53,190 nucleotides of DNA from JAGVSV01 sp040766135 (GTDB lineage: Bacteria > Bacillota > Clostridia > Christensenellales > Aristaeellaceae). The notes beneath the pieces were generated by a model. The model made no database searches, was not told where the DNA came from, and saw only the letters and a list, made by a program, of their open reading frames with translations. The position numbers and the translations under genes were made by a program. The stretch is taken from assembly GCA_040766135.1 (NCBI GenBank), contig JAXGRA010000015.1:1-53190 (forward strand), written 5' to 3'. Positions 44,720 through 51,894 of the stretch are shown one piece after another. Position 1 is the stretch's first letter, and the number at the start of each line of letters is the position of its first letter.

Positions 44720-45631
44720 TTATCCTTTAACCGCGCCGATCATGATGCCACTGACAAAATACCGCTGTACGAACGGATATACGCAAAGAATCGGAACGGT
44801 TACAATTACAGTAATGGTCAGTCGGATGGTGGTGGGGCTCAAAGCCTGTGCAATGCTTTCGGCCGATGATATGCCGCTGGCGATCTGCTTGGAAATAACA
44901 TCCGCCTGACGGAAATACATCTGGAGCAGATACTGCATGGTATATAGTTTATCATTTGTGATGTACAAAAGTGTATCCATAAAACTGTTCCACTGACCAA
45001 CCGCTGAAAACAGCGTAACAGTCGCCAGGATCGGAATGCTCAATGGAATAATGATCTTGAACAATCTGGTCAGCACACCTGCCCCATCAATTTCGGCCGA
45101 TTCTTCCATGGAAGCCGGGATTGACTCGATATAGGTCTTAATGAGCACCATGTTATACACACTCAAAAGGCCGGGGATAACATATACCCAGAAGGTGTTG
45201 AGCATGCCAAGGCTCTTAATATTAAGGTAACCGGGAATCAGACCGGCGCTGAAATACATCGTGGCAATAACGAAACGATACCAGAACTTATAGTGCCACA
45301 TATCGCGTTTGGTAAAGAAATACGCCATATAGGCCGTTACAAACACACTACCGGCCGTGCCCACCACAGTACGTAGTACAGAAATAAGTGCAGAATTACC
45401 GAAATTAGGCAATGTTAGAATGTTCCGATAGTTTTCCAGAGAAAATCCGATCGGATAAAGCAGAACACGCCCCAAATCAACCATGGTGCCGTCACTGACT
45501 GAATTAATCAGCAGAAAATAGAACGGATACAGGCAAAGCAGGGTGAACAAAAGGAAGATTGTGTAGTTGATTGCCTGGAACACTTTTTCGCCCGTGCTCA
45601 TCTTGATCGCATCAACTCTCTTTTTTGCCAT
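44720..45631 (-). CDS. Sugar ABC transporter permease, LplC type (importer 2)
   Basis: 303 residues, six membrane helices; EAA loop IPASMEESAEIDGAGVLTRL; C-terminal tail YFVSGIMIGAVKG, the family end. AAGGGAGGG stands before the ATG. It follows the LplB-type gene by 17 bases. More AT-rich than importer 1, so the two systems are not a recent local duplication. Confidence 0.93.
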   Translation of the reverse strand: MAKKRVDAIKMSTGEKVFQAINYTIFLLFTLLCLYPFYFLLINSVSDGTMVDLGRVLLYPIGFSLENYRNILTLPNFGNSALISVLRTVVGTAGSVFVTAYMAYFFTKRDMWHYKFWYRFVIATMYFSAGLIPGYLNIKSLGMLNTFWVYVIPGLLSVYNMVLIKTYIESIPASMEESAEIDGAGVLTRLFKIIIPLSIPILATVTLFSAVGQWNSFMDTLLYITNDKLYTMQYLLQMYFRQADVISKQIASGISSAESIAQALSPTTIRLTITVIVTVPILCVYPFVQRYFVSGIMIGAVKG

Positions 45632-45648
45632 GTTTTCACCCTCCCTTC

Positions 45649-46581
45649 TTAAAATACGCTTGTTCCGCGGATGGCCTTGCTAACCGTATTGGCTGCAATA
45701 AATAGTACCAATGCAACGATCGACTTCAGCATTCCAACCGCCGTTGCAAACGGAATGTTACCCTGGCCGATGCCCTGATTGTATACATATAGGTCAAGCA
45801 CCTGAATGAACTCTTTATTCATAGCGTTTTGGAACACATAGTACTGCTCCATGCCGGTGTTTAGGAAGTTGCCAATCCCCATGATAAACAGAACAAAGAA
45901 AGTAGGCAAAAGGCCTGGGACTGTGATATGCCAAATTCGCTGAAAGCGATTTGCGCCATCAATCATGGCGGCCTCATATTGCTCCTGATCGATGCCCGCA
46001 AGGGCCGCCAGATACACAATCGCACTCCAGCCCAATCCCTTCCACGTTCCATATAAGAACATTTTAAGATAGGTATAATCGGCTGTCGCAAGGAAATTGA
46101 TAGGCTGCTCAATCATCCCAAGATTTTTCAGGACTGTGTTGGCAAAGCCGCTGGTGGACAGCATGTAATAAACCATCGAATACATGATAACCCAGCTAAT
46201 AAAGTGCGGCAGCGTTGTTATGGTCTGTACCAAGCGCTGACATCGCTTAGAATTCATTTCATTCAGAAAAATCGCAAATGCCATAGCCAATGGGCCAGTC
46301 AACTGTCCAAGACCCGCCATGGCAAATGTATTCACCATAACCTGAGCCACTTGTGCCCTCTGTGCCGGGTTGGCAAACATTCTGGTGAAATTCTTCAAAC
46401 CAACAAAATCAATCCTGTCCCAGCTCATACCCGGCTTATAATTCGTAAAAGCATATACCCATCCGGCAATAGGCTTGTATGCAAACAGCATCACCAATAT
46501 AAGACCAGGGATGATATACATGAAGTATTTAAATCCCTCTTTGTTTCTTTTCTTTAGCTTGAGGTTAATAGTTTGAGTCAT
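45649..46581 (-). CDS. Sugar ABC transporter permease, LplB type (importer 2)
   Basis: 310 residues from ATG 46581. Six membrane helices; YKPIAGWVYAFTNYKPG start and EAA loop EQYEAAMIDGANRFQRIWHITVPG; C-terminal NTVSKAIRGTSVF. The only good ribosome binding site (AGGAG, 46600-46596) is 14 bases from this ATG but 6 bases from a three-codon reading frame whose stop overlaps it, so initiation is probably coupled. First gene of the operon; no ATPase gene is present. Confidence 0.92.
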   Translation of the reverse strand: MTQTINLKLKKRNKEGFKYFMYIIPGLILVMLFAYKPIAGWVYAFTNYKPGMSWDRIDFVGLKNFTRMFANPAQRAQVAQVMVNTFAMAGLGQLTGPLAMAFAIFLNEMNSKRCQRLVQTITTLPHFISWVIMYSMVYYMLSTSGFANTVLKNLGMIEQPINFLATADYTYLKMFLYGTWKGLGWSAIVYLAALAGIDQEQYEAAMIDGANRFQRIWHITVPGLLPTFFVLFIMGIGNFLNTGMEQYYVFQNAMNKEFIQVLDLYVYNQGIGQGNIPFATAVGMLKSIVALVLFIAANTVSKAIRGTSVF

Positions 46582-46589
46582 TCCTGCAT
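46578..46589 (-). promoter_or_regulatory. Three-codon mini-cistron overlapping the lplB2 start
   Basis: ATG CAG GAA TGA, placed 6 bases after AGGAG; its TGA shares two bases with the lplB2 ATG (ATGA overlap). An in-frame ATG at 46610 could extend it to ten codons but has no ribosome binding site. It would feed ribosomes onto lplB2. Confidence 0.5.
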
Positions 46590-46683
46590 CACTATCTCCT
46601 TTATTAACATATATATCTAGAATTATAAACGGCAAGCCATAAACTATACAGTAACCTCAAACAAAGCCAATGCTGCTTCATAA

Positions 46684-46699
46684 ATTGCTTAATAGCAAT
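46684..46699. repeat. Inverted repeat in the importer 2 leader
   Basis: ATTGCT (46684-46689) and AGCAAT (46694-46699) with a 4-base gap, about 12-28 bases downstream of the predicted start of transcription. Position and symmetry suit an operator. Confidence 0.35.
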
Positions 46700-46717
46700 A
46701 AGTTTATTTTCAGAATA

Positions 46718-46746
46718 ATTATACATGTATTGAAACAAATTGTCAA
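46718..46746 (-). promoter_or_regulatory. Promoter of importer 2 (lplB2-lplC2-lplA2)
   Basis: Minus-strand TTGACA (46746-46741), 17-base spacer, TATAAT (46723-46718): a full consensus promoter. Start near 46711, leaving a leader of about 130 bases. Confidence 0.85.
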
Positions 46747-46749
46747 GTG

Positions 46750-46966
46750 CGGATAAACGCTCAACAACAGAGAATAGACAGAATGGTTTCTAGGAACTGT
46801 GTGGTGTTTTATGTCGTGTAAGTAATTGAAGATGTTGTGTCACTACTTTTTAAGTATTATATTCTTGTTTGTTGTATTTTTTGTTTTTTTCCCTCATTAT
46901 GTTGGTGAGCACTTTGTCCAGTTATGTGCTGCGCCTGTCTATTATGATGCAAAGGAGAAACGCACC
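46750..46966. other. AT-rich intergenic stretch between importer 2 and the fusion gene
   Basis: Very T-rich on the plus strand (46845-46900), in contrast to the GC-rich surroundings. No convincing plus-strand promoter for the fusion gene was found. An in-frame upstream extension from 46826 encodes only a hydrophobic, non-conserved peptide and is rejected. Confidence 0.5.
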
Positions 46967-48613
46967 ATGAAAGTATGTGTTTTCCAGCCGCCATATTCCA
47001 CCGACTTTTCCCAATCGGATGCGTACTTTGATTTGGAGATGGAAGCGTTTGACCGCTGCGATCCCTCTGTGGACTTGATTGTATTCCCGGAATATGTGGA
47101 CGTGCCCTGCATGGCGCATTCGGCGCAGGAGCTTGCCCAAAGCCGCAGCAAGTACTTTGACCGCGCCTTTGAAAAAGCTTGTGAAACGGCCAAGCGCTGC
47201 AACACGGTGGTTTTCTTCAATGCCCACGATCAAAATGAAAAGGGGCTGTACAATACAACGTTTGCTATTGATCGCAAAGGCAACCTTGTGGGCAAGTATT
47301 TCAAACAGCATCTGACACCCAGTGAGGTTTCGGTGTATGGCCTAGTCAATGATTATACCTTGGAGCACTCGGCCCCAACAGTCATTGAGATTGACGGTGT
47401 GCGCTACTGCTTCCTGACCTGCTACGATTTTTATTTCTATGAGGCGTTTCCCGCCATCGCCCGCCAGTATCCGGATATCATCATCGGCTGCAGCCATCAG
47501 CGCAGCGACAGGCAGAGCGCGCTGGAGGTGATTAACCGCTTCTGTGCCTATAACTGCAATGCGTATGTGGTGCGCTCCTCGGTAAGCATGGGTGAGGACA
47601 CCGACCTGGGCGGGGGCAGCTGCGTCATCGCGCCCGATGGCGAAGTGCTGCTGGACATGAAAAGCCGCACCGGCCTGGAAACGGTAGAGATTGATCCCAA
47701 CAAAAAGTATTACAAGCCCGCAGGCTTTGGTAACCCCGATGCCGCGCATCATGAGTATATCGACCTTGGCCGCCGCCCGTGGAAATATCGCCCCGCCGGC
47801 AGCAGCATCGTTCCGCCGGAGGAATGGATGGGCTATCCGCGCACCTGCGCGCATCGCGGCTTTATCAGCGTTGCCCCGGAAAACAGCATGCCGGCCTACG
47901 GCGCAGCCGTTGCGATGGGCGCGGAGGAAATTGAGTTTGACCTGTGGTGGACCAAGGATGGCGAAATTGTATCCATCCATGACGACCATCTGGAGCGCCT
48001 GTCTGATGGCGAAGGATATGTATACGATCATACCCTGGAGGAACTGCGCAAGTTAGACTTCGGCAGTAAATTTGCCCCGGAGTTTGCGGGCATGCAAATA
48101 TTGACCTTTGAGGACATCCTCAAGAAATTTGCCTGCCAGACCATCATGAACATCCATATCAAAACCCTTAACAACAACGATTCATATGAGGATGCATATC
48201 TTGAAAAAATCATCGCTCTGATTGATAGATATGACTGCCGCAAGTGGGTATATCTGAGCACCGGCAACGTGCCGCTGCTCAAGCGCATTCAGGAAGTTGC
48301 GCCGGATATCGCCTGCTGTGTGCTGATTGGCGATGATCCCTGGGACCTTGTGGATCGGGCCATTGAGCTGGGCATCAAAAAGGTGCAATTGTTCAAGCCC
48401 TATTTCAATCAGGAAATGATCGACAAAGCGCATGCGCACGGCATCCGCTGCAATGTGTGCTGGTCGAACGATCCCGAGGAAACAGAACGTTTTCTCACCA
48501 TGGGTATCGATACCATCCTGACGGACGACTATCACCGCATCGCCCAGATTGTCAAAGCTTTTGGGAAGAAACAGGTTATCAAAGGTGTTATGATTGGTGG
48601 TGTGAAAAGCTGA
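46967..48613 (+). CDS. Nitrilase-superfamily amidase fused to glycerophosphodiester phosphodiesterase
   Basis: 548 residues, cytoplasmic. Residues 1-275 are a carbon-nitrogen hydrolase with the complete triad E42 (IVFPEY), K113 (KYFKQH) and C152 (LTCYDF). Residues 290-538 are a GDPD domain: AHRG (H296, R297), APENS (E305, N306), EIEFDLWWTKDGEIVSIHDDHL (E323, D325, H338, D339). Both sites look active. So one chain could cleave an amide and a glycerophosphodiester, for example of an N-acylated phospho-glycoconjugate; that substrate is inference. The last ten residues, KGVMIGGVKS, resemble the tail of LplC permeases. Start ATG 46967 follows AAAGGAG. The esterase gene follows after 29 bases. Confidence 0.88.
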   Translation: MKVCVFQPPYSTDFSQSDAYFDLEMEAFDRCDPSVDLIVFPEYVDVPCMAHSAQELAQSRSKYFDRAFEKACETAKRCNTVVFFNAHDQNEKGLYNTTFAIDRKGNLVGKYFKQHLTPSEVSVYGLVNDYTLEHSAPTVIEIDGVRYCFLTCYDFYFYEAFPAIARQYPDIIIGCSHQRSDRQSALEVINRFCAYNCNAYVVRSSVSMGEDTDLGGGSCVIAPDGEVLLDMKSRTGLETVEIDPNKKYYKPAGFGNPDAAHHEYIDLGRRPWKYRPAGSSIVPPEEWMGYPRTCAHRGFISVAPENSMPAYGAAVAMGAEEIEFDLWWTKDGEIVSIHDDHLERLSDGEGYVYDHTLEELRKLDFGSKFAPEFAGMQILTFEDILKKFACQTIMNIHIKTLNNNDSYEDAYLEKIIALIDRYDCRKWVYLSTGNVPLLKRIQEVAPDIACCVLIGDDPWDLVDRAIELGIKKVQLFKPYFNQEMIDKAHAHGIRCNVCWSNDPEETERFLTMGIDTILTDDYHRIAQIVKAFGKKQVIKGVMIGGVKS

Positions 48614-48642
48614 TTTGTGAATCAAATATTGGAGGTAAGAAT

Positions 48643-49716
48643 ATGTTTTTAGATGATGTGCTGGCACGCAAGCTTCCCCCGACGATTCCACCGGACCTAA
48701 AAAAGGAAGACTGGGAAGCGTATCGCAATGAGACTATTCAACTGTTCATGCGTGAGGAATACGGCATTACACCGCCCGCTCCGGCCTGCGTGCGCGCCGA
48801 AAAAGGCCCGTATGAGAGCAACGCCTGGGCCGGCAAGGCGGACAGCTATCCTGTGAAGTTGAGCTTTGATACGCCGCGTGGTGAATTCTCTTTTACTGCA
48901 AACATTGTGTTGCCCTATGCGGATCATCCGCTGCCCATGTTCCTGTATATCTCCTTTCTGCCGTATCCCAATGGCCGTTACGGCCCCATTGAGGAGATTG
49001 TGGATGGCGGCTATGCCATGGCTACCTTCTGCTACGATGATGTAACGTTGGACAAGAATGATAACTTTGAAAGCGGCCTGGCGGCGCTGTACCCTCGCAA
49101 CGATCCTGCCACGGACTGGGGCAAGATTGGCATGTGGGCGTTTGCTGCAAGCCGTGTGATGGACTATGTGCAGACCTTGCCGCAGGTCGATAAAAGCCGC
49201 ATCTATGCCATCGGCCATTCCCGCCTGGGCAAAACGGCAATCTGGACTGCTGTGCAGGATGAACGTTTTGCTGCAGGCTGCTCCAACAACTCCGGCTGCT
49301 CCGGTGCGGCTGTTACCCGCGGCAAGCAAGGCGAGCATATTAAGGAAATTACCAAGAGTTTTCCGTACTGGTTTTGCGGCAATTATCAGAAGTATATTGA
49401 CCGCGAGCATGAGATGCCCTTTGATCAGCACCAGTTGCTGGCGCTCATGGCTCCCCGGAAGCTGTATGTAGCAAGCGCAGAGGAGGATACATGGGCTGAT
49501 CCGTACAGCGAATTTATGGCAGCCAAGCTGGCCTCGGATGCCTATGATCTGCTGGGTATGACTGGCCTGGTGAACCCGACAGGTGAAATGATCGGCGCAA
49601 ACGAACATTTACACGAAGGAAATGTCGGCTACCATATGCGCTCCGGCAAGCATTTTATGAGCAGATATGACTGGCAGCAATACATGATGTACTTCGACAA
49701 GCGTTGTCCAGGCTGA
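48643..49716 (+). CDS. CE15-like esterase (glucuronoyl esterase family), no signal peptide
   Basis: 357 residues. The nucleophile motif GHSRLGKTAIW (S193), FAAGCSNNSGCSGAAVTRGKQGEHI, SFPYWFCGNY, PFDQHQLLALMAPRKLYVASAEEDTWADP and the late GYHMRSGKH are the landmarks of carbohydrate esterase family 15, which cleaves esters of 4-O-methyl-glucuronic acid. Characterised members are secreted; this one lacks a signal peptide and must act inside the cell. GGAGG lies 8 bases before ATG 48643. It is co-transcribed with the amidase-GDPD fusion. Confidence 0.85.
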   Translation: MFLDDVLARKLPPTIPPDLKKEDWEAYRNETIQLFMREEYGITPPAPACVRAEKGPYESNAWAGKADSYPVKLSFDTPRGEFSFTANIVLPYADHPLPMFLYISFLPYPNGRYGPIEEIVDGGYAMATFCYDDVTLDKNDNFESGLAALYPRNDPATDWGKIGMWAFAASRVMDYVQTLPQVDKSRIYAIGHSRLGKTAIWTAVQDERFAAGCSNNSGCSGAAVTRGKQGEHIKEITKSFPYWFCGNYQKYIDREHEMPFDQHQLLALMAPRKLYVASAEEDTWADPYSEFMAAKLASDAYDLLGMTGLVNPTGEMIGANEHLHEGNVGYHMRSGKHFMSRYDWQQYMMYFDKRCPG

Positions 49717-49873
49717 TTTATACCCCTCGGCAAAGAACGAGTGATTCCTTTACCAGAGGGAAAGGGCCTGATTTGGTGTGTTGCGTTGGTCAGGCAGGCT
49801 AGGTATCCTTTGCCTGGGTGGAGAAATGCGGTTCTTTGCATATCTATGCTTGCATGCATCCAACAATATCCCC
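49717..49873. other. Intergenic stretch before the candidate RNA
   Basis: 157 bases after the esterase stop. No open reading frame with coding character and no clear terminator was found. Confidence 0.5.
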
Positions 49874-49903
49874 TTGACAATGCGTCCGGATTCACCGTAA
49901 AAT
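49874..49903 (+). promoter_or_regulatory. Promoter of the candidate structured RNA / rny leader
   Basis: TTGACA (49874-49879), 18-base spacer, TAAAAT (49898-49903). Start near 49909-49911. Confidence 0.65.
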
Positions 49904-49908
49904 AAGAG

Positions 49909-50180
49909 TGTCCGGTGCTCAAGCGTCGCTGCGTGGGCAGAGGCGCACCGGTTTGGATATACGCCGAGTACTGATTTGAAGGGAACCGCATTCTGCGGAT
50001 GCACTCTTTGCCTCATACAGTTACAAGCCCCTGCCACGCGTTCGGAACTTCCGCCGCGTTGCTGGTATATAACGCAAGCACATGACTGTTTGACCTGCGT
50101 CAGGGTGTACCCCGTTTCAGGATAACTTTATCCGTGTATAAACTGTTGAGCCGTACGGACATATTCCGGGCGGCTTTTTT
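49909..50180 (+). ncRNA. Candidate structured RNA of about 270 nt, or long rny leader
   Basis: A non-coding interval bounded by a promoter and a terminator. The ends can pair: TGTCCG (49909-49914) with CGGACA (50156-50161) and GCTC (49917-49920) with GAGC (50148-50151). An inner long-range helix of about 12 pairs joins GCGTGGGCAG-A-GGC (49931-49944) to GCC-C-CTGCCACGC (50027-50039). Local hairpins include CCGCA/TGCGG and GGATA/TATCC. The closing helix competes with the terminator stem for CGGA. I found no landmarks of RNase P RNA, SRP RNA, tmRNA, T-box or common riboswitches. The rod shape recalls 6S RNA, but the length is too great. Confidence 0.5.
50149..50180 (+). terminator. Terminator at the end of the candidate RNA
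   Basis: AGCCG-TA-CGGA pairs with TCCG-GG-CGGCT around CATAT, then TTTTTT (to 50180). It lies 52 bases before the rny start codon. Confidence 0.75.
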
Positions 50181-50232
50181 ATGGGACGCCGGAGAAAATG
50201 AAAATGAGAAACACCAAAGAAGGAGAGCGTGC

Positions 50233-51774
50233 ATGCCCATTTATGTGACCATCCTGATTGCGTTGGCAACGGCTGTGGCCGGTGCAGGCATCGGTTTTGC
50301 ATACCGCAAGCAGGTGACAGAAACCAAAATCGGCCGAACAGAACAGTATGCTAAGGAATTGTTGGACGATGCTACCCGCAAGGCCGAAGATCAGAAGAAA
50401 GAGAAAATCTTAGAAGCTAAGGAAGAAGTGCTGCGCCTGAAAAGCGAGCTGGACAAAGAAATTCTGGACCGCCGTGAAGAGCAAAAACGTGCCGAACGCC
50501 GTGTGGCGCAGCGCGAAGAAACGCTGGACAAAAAACTGGACAACTTAGAAAAGCGCGAGGAGCGCATGAACCAGCGCAGCGAGGAAATCCAGACGCGCCT
50601 GGACGAAGCTGAGGAGCTGCGTGACAAGCAGGCGTCGGAATTGGAGCGCGTTGCCGGCCTGACCAAGGATGAAGCCACCCAGGAAATCGTGGCGCGGGTA
50701 CAAAGAGATGCGTATCATGATGCCGCTGCCTCGGTGCGCGAAATTGAAGCCAAGGCGCGTGAGGAAGGCGAGAAAAAAGCCCGGAATATTATTGCGCTGG
50801 CCATTCAAAAGTGCGCGGCGGATCATGTGGCCGAAACCACGGTATCGGTTATTGAATTGCCCAACGATGACATGAAAGGCCGCATCATTGGCCGTGAGGG
50901 CCGCAACATCCGCGCGCTGGAAACTGCAACCGGCGTGGATCTGATCATCGATGACACGCCGGAGGCCGTTATTGTATCGGCGTTTGACCCCATCCGCCGT
51001 GAGATTGCGCGCATCGCCATTGAAAAGTTGCTGGCAGATGGCCGCATCCATCCTGCGCGCATTGAAGAATCGGTAGAAAAAGCGCGCAAGGAAGTAGACG
51101 AAAAGATCAAGGAAGCTGGCGAGCAGGCTGTCTTTGAAACACAGCAGCATGGCCTGCATCCCGAACTGGTGAAATTGCTGGGCCGCATGCGTTATCGCAC
51201 CAGCTATGGTCAGAATGTGCTGCGCCACTCCATTGAGGTATCCCATCTGGCCGGTGTAATGGCGGCTGAACTGGGCGCCGATGTACAGCTGGCAAAGCGC
51301 GCAGGGCTGCTGCATGACATTGGCAAGGCCGTGGACCATGAGCAGGAGGGCACCCATATCCAACTGGGCGGTGATTTGGCGCGCCGGTATCGTGAAAGCC
51401 CGGAGGTCATCAACGCCATCGTGGCCCACCATAACGATGTTGACCCGCAGACGGTGGAAGCCATTCTGGTGCAGGCTGCGGATGCCATCAGTGCAGCGCG
51501 CCCCGGTGCCCGCCGTGAATCGCTGGAGAATTACATCAAGCGCCTGACCAAGCTGGAGGAAATTGCAAACAGCTTCGCCGGGGTTGAGAAATGCTTTGCC
51601 GTTCAATCCGGGCGCGAGGTGCGCATCATGGTCAAGCCTGAGGATGTCAACGATGAAGGCACCCGTGTGCTGGCCAAGGAAATTGCCCGCCGCATCGAAA
51701 ACGAAATGGAGTTCCCGGGACAGATTCGGGTGAACGTTATCCGAGAAACACGCAGTGTAGAGTTGGCGAAATAA
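50233..51774 (+). CDS. rny: Ribonuclease Y
   Basis: 513 residues, the usual length. An N-terminal membrane anchor (YVTILIALATAVAGAGIGFAY), a long charged coiled coil (about 30-200), a KH domain (GRIIGREGRNIRALETATGVDLIIDD) and an HD domain with the metal-binding pair in LLHDIGKAVDHE, then VAHHNDVDP. RNase Y starts mRNA decay in Firmicutes and sits at the membrane. ATG 50233 follows AAGGAGAG. A terminator lies 52 bases upstream, so rny is expressed by read-through or from an undetected promoter. Confidence 0.97.
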   Translation: MPIYVTILIALATAVAGAGIGFAYRKQVTETKIGRTEQYAKELLDDATRKAEDQKKEKILEAKEEVLRLKSELDKEILDRREEQKRAERRVAQREETLDKKLDNLEKREERMNQRSEEIQTRLDEAEELRDKQASELERVAGLTKDEATQEIVARVQRDAYHDAAASVREIEAKAREEGEKKARNIIALAIQKCAADHVAETTVSVIELPNDDMKGRIIGREGRNIRALETATGVDLIIDDTPEAVIVSAFDPIRREIARIAIEKLLADGRIHPARIEESVEKARKEVDEKIKEAGEQAVFETQQHGLHPELVKLLGRMRYRTSYGQNVLRHSIEVSHLAGVMAAELGADVQLAKRAGLLHDIGKAVDHEQEGTHIQLGGDLARRYRESPEVINAIVAHHNDVDPQTVEAILVQAADAISAARPGARRESLENYIKRLTKLEEIANSFAGVEKCFAVQSGREVRIMVKPEDVNDEGTRVLAKEIARRIENEMEFPGQIRVNVIRETRSVELAK

Positions 51775-51785
51775 ATGCAGTTGCT

Positions 51786-51820
51786 GCAGCGGGCCGATCC
51801 GTACTGGGTCGGCCCGCTGC
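51786..51820. terminator. 15-pair hairpin after rny
   Basis: GCAGCGGGCCGATCC pairs with GGGTCGGCCCGCTGC (one T-G pair) around GTACT. Very stable but without a T tract on either strand, so it may protect the mRNA end rather than terminate by itself. Confidence 0.6.
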
Positions 51821-51894
51821 ATATCACGAAAAGGGATATAACAGATACGTGGAGCAAGCAACGGTATCATCGCGGCTGACTACAGGGGGCATAT

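Noticed and set aside
46914..46948. Plus-strand promoter for the nitrilase-GDPD gene
   Set aside because: TTGTCC and TATTAT are 20 bases apart, too far for a standard promoter, and the -10 candidate touches the ribosome binding site.
46826..46966. Upstream extension of the nitrilase-GDPD gene encoding a hydrophobic segment
   Set aside because: The first 47 codons are T-rich spacer translation with no ribosome binding site; AAAGGAG precedes ATG 46967, which begins the conserved nitrilase strand.
49909..50180. 6S RNA, SRP RNA, RNase P RNA, tmRNA or T-box identity for the rny upstream RNA
   Set aside because: The rod-like pairing recalls 6S but the length is about 270 nt. The SRP tetraloop region, RNase P core motifs, the tmRNA tag frame and the T-box GGTGG-ACCGCG element were not found.
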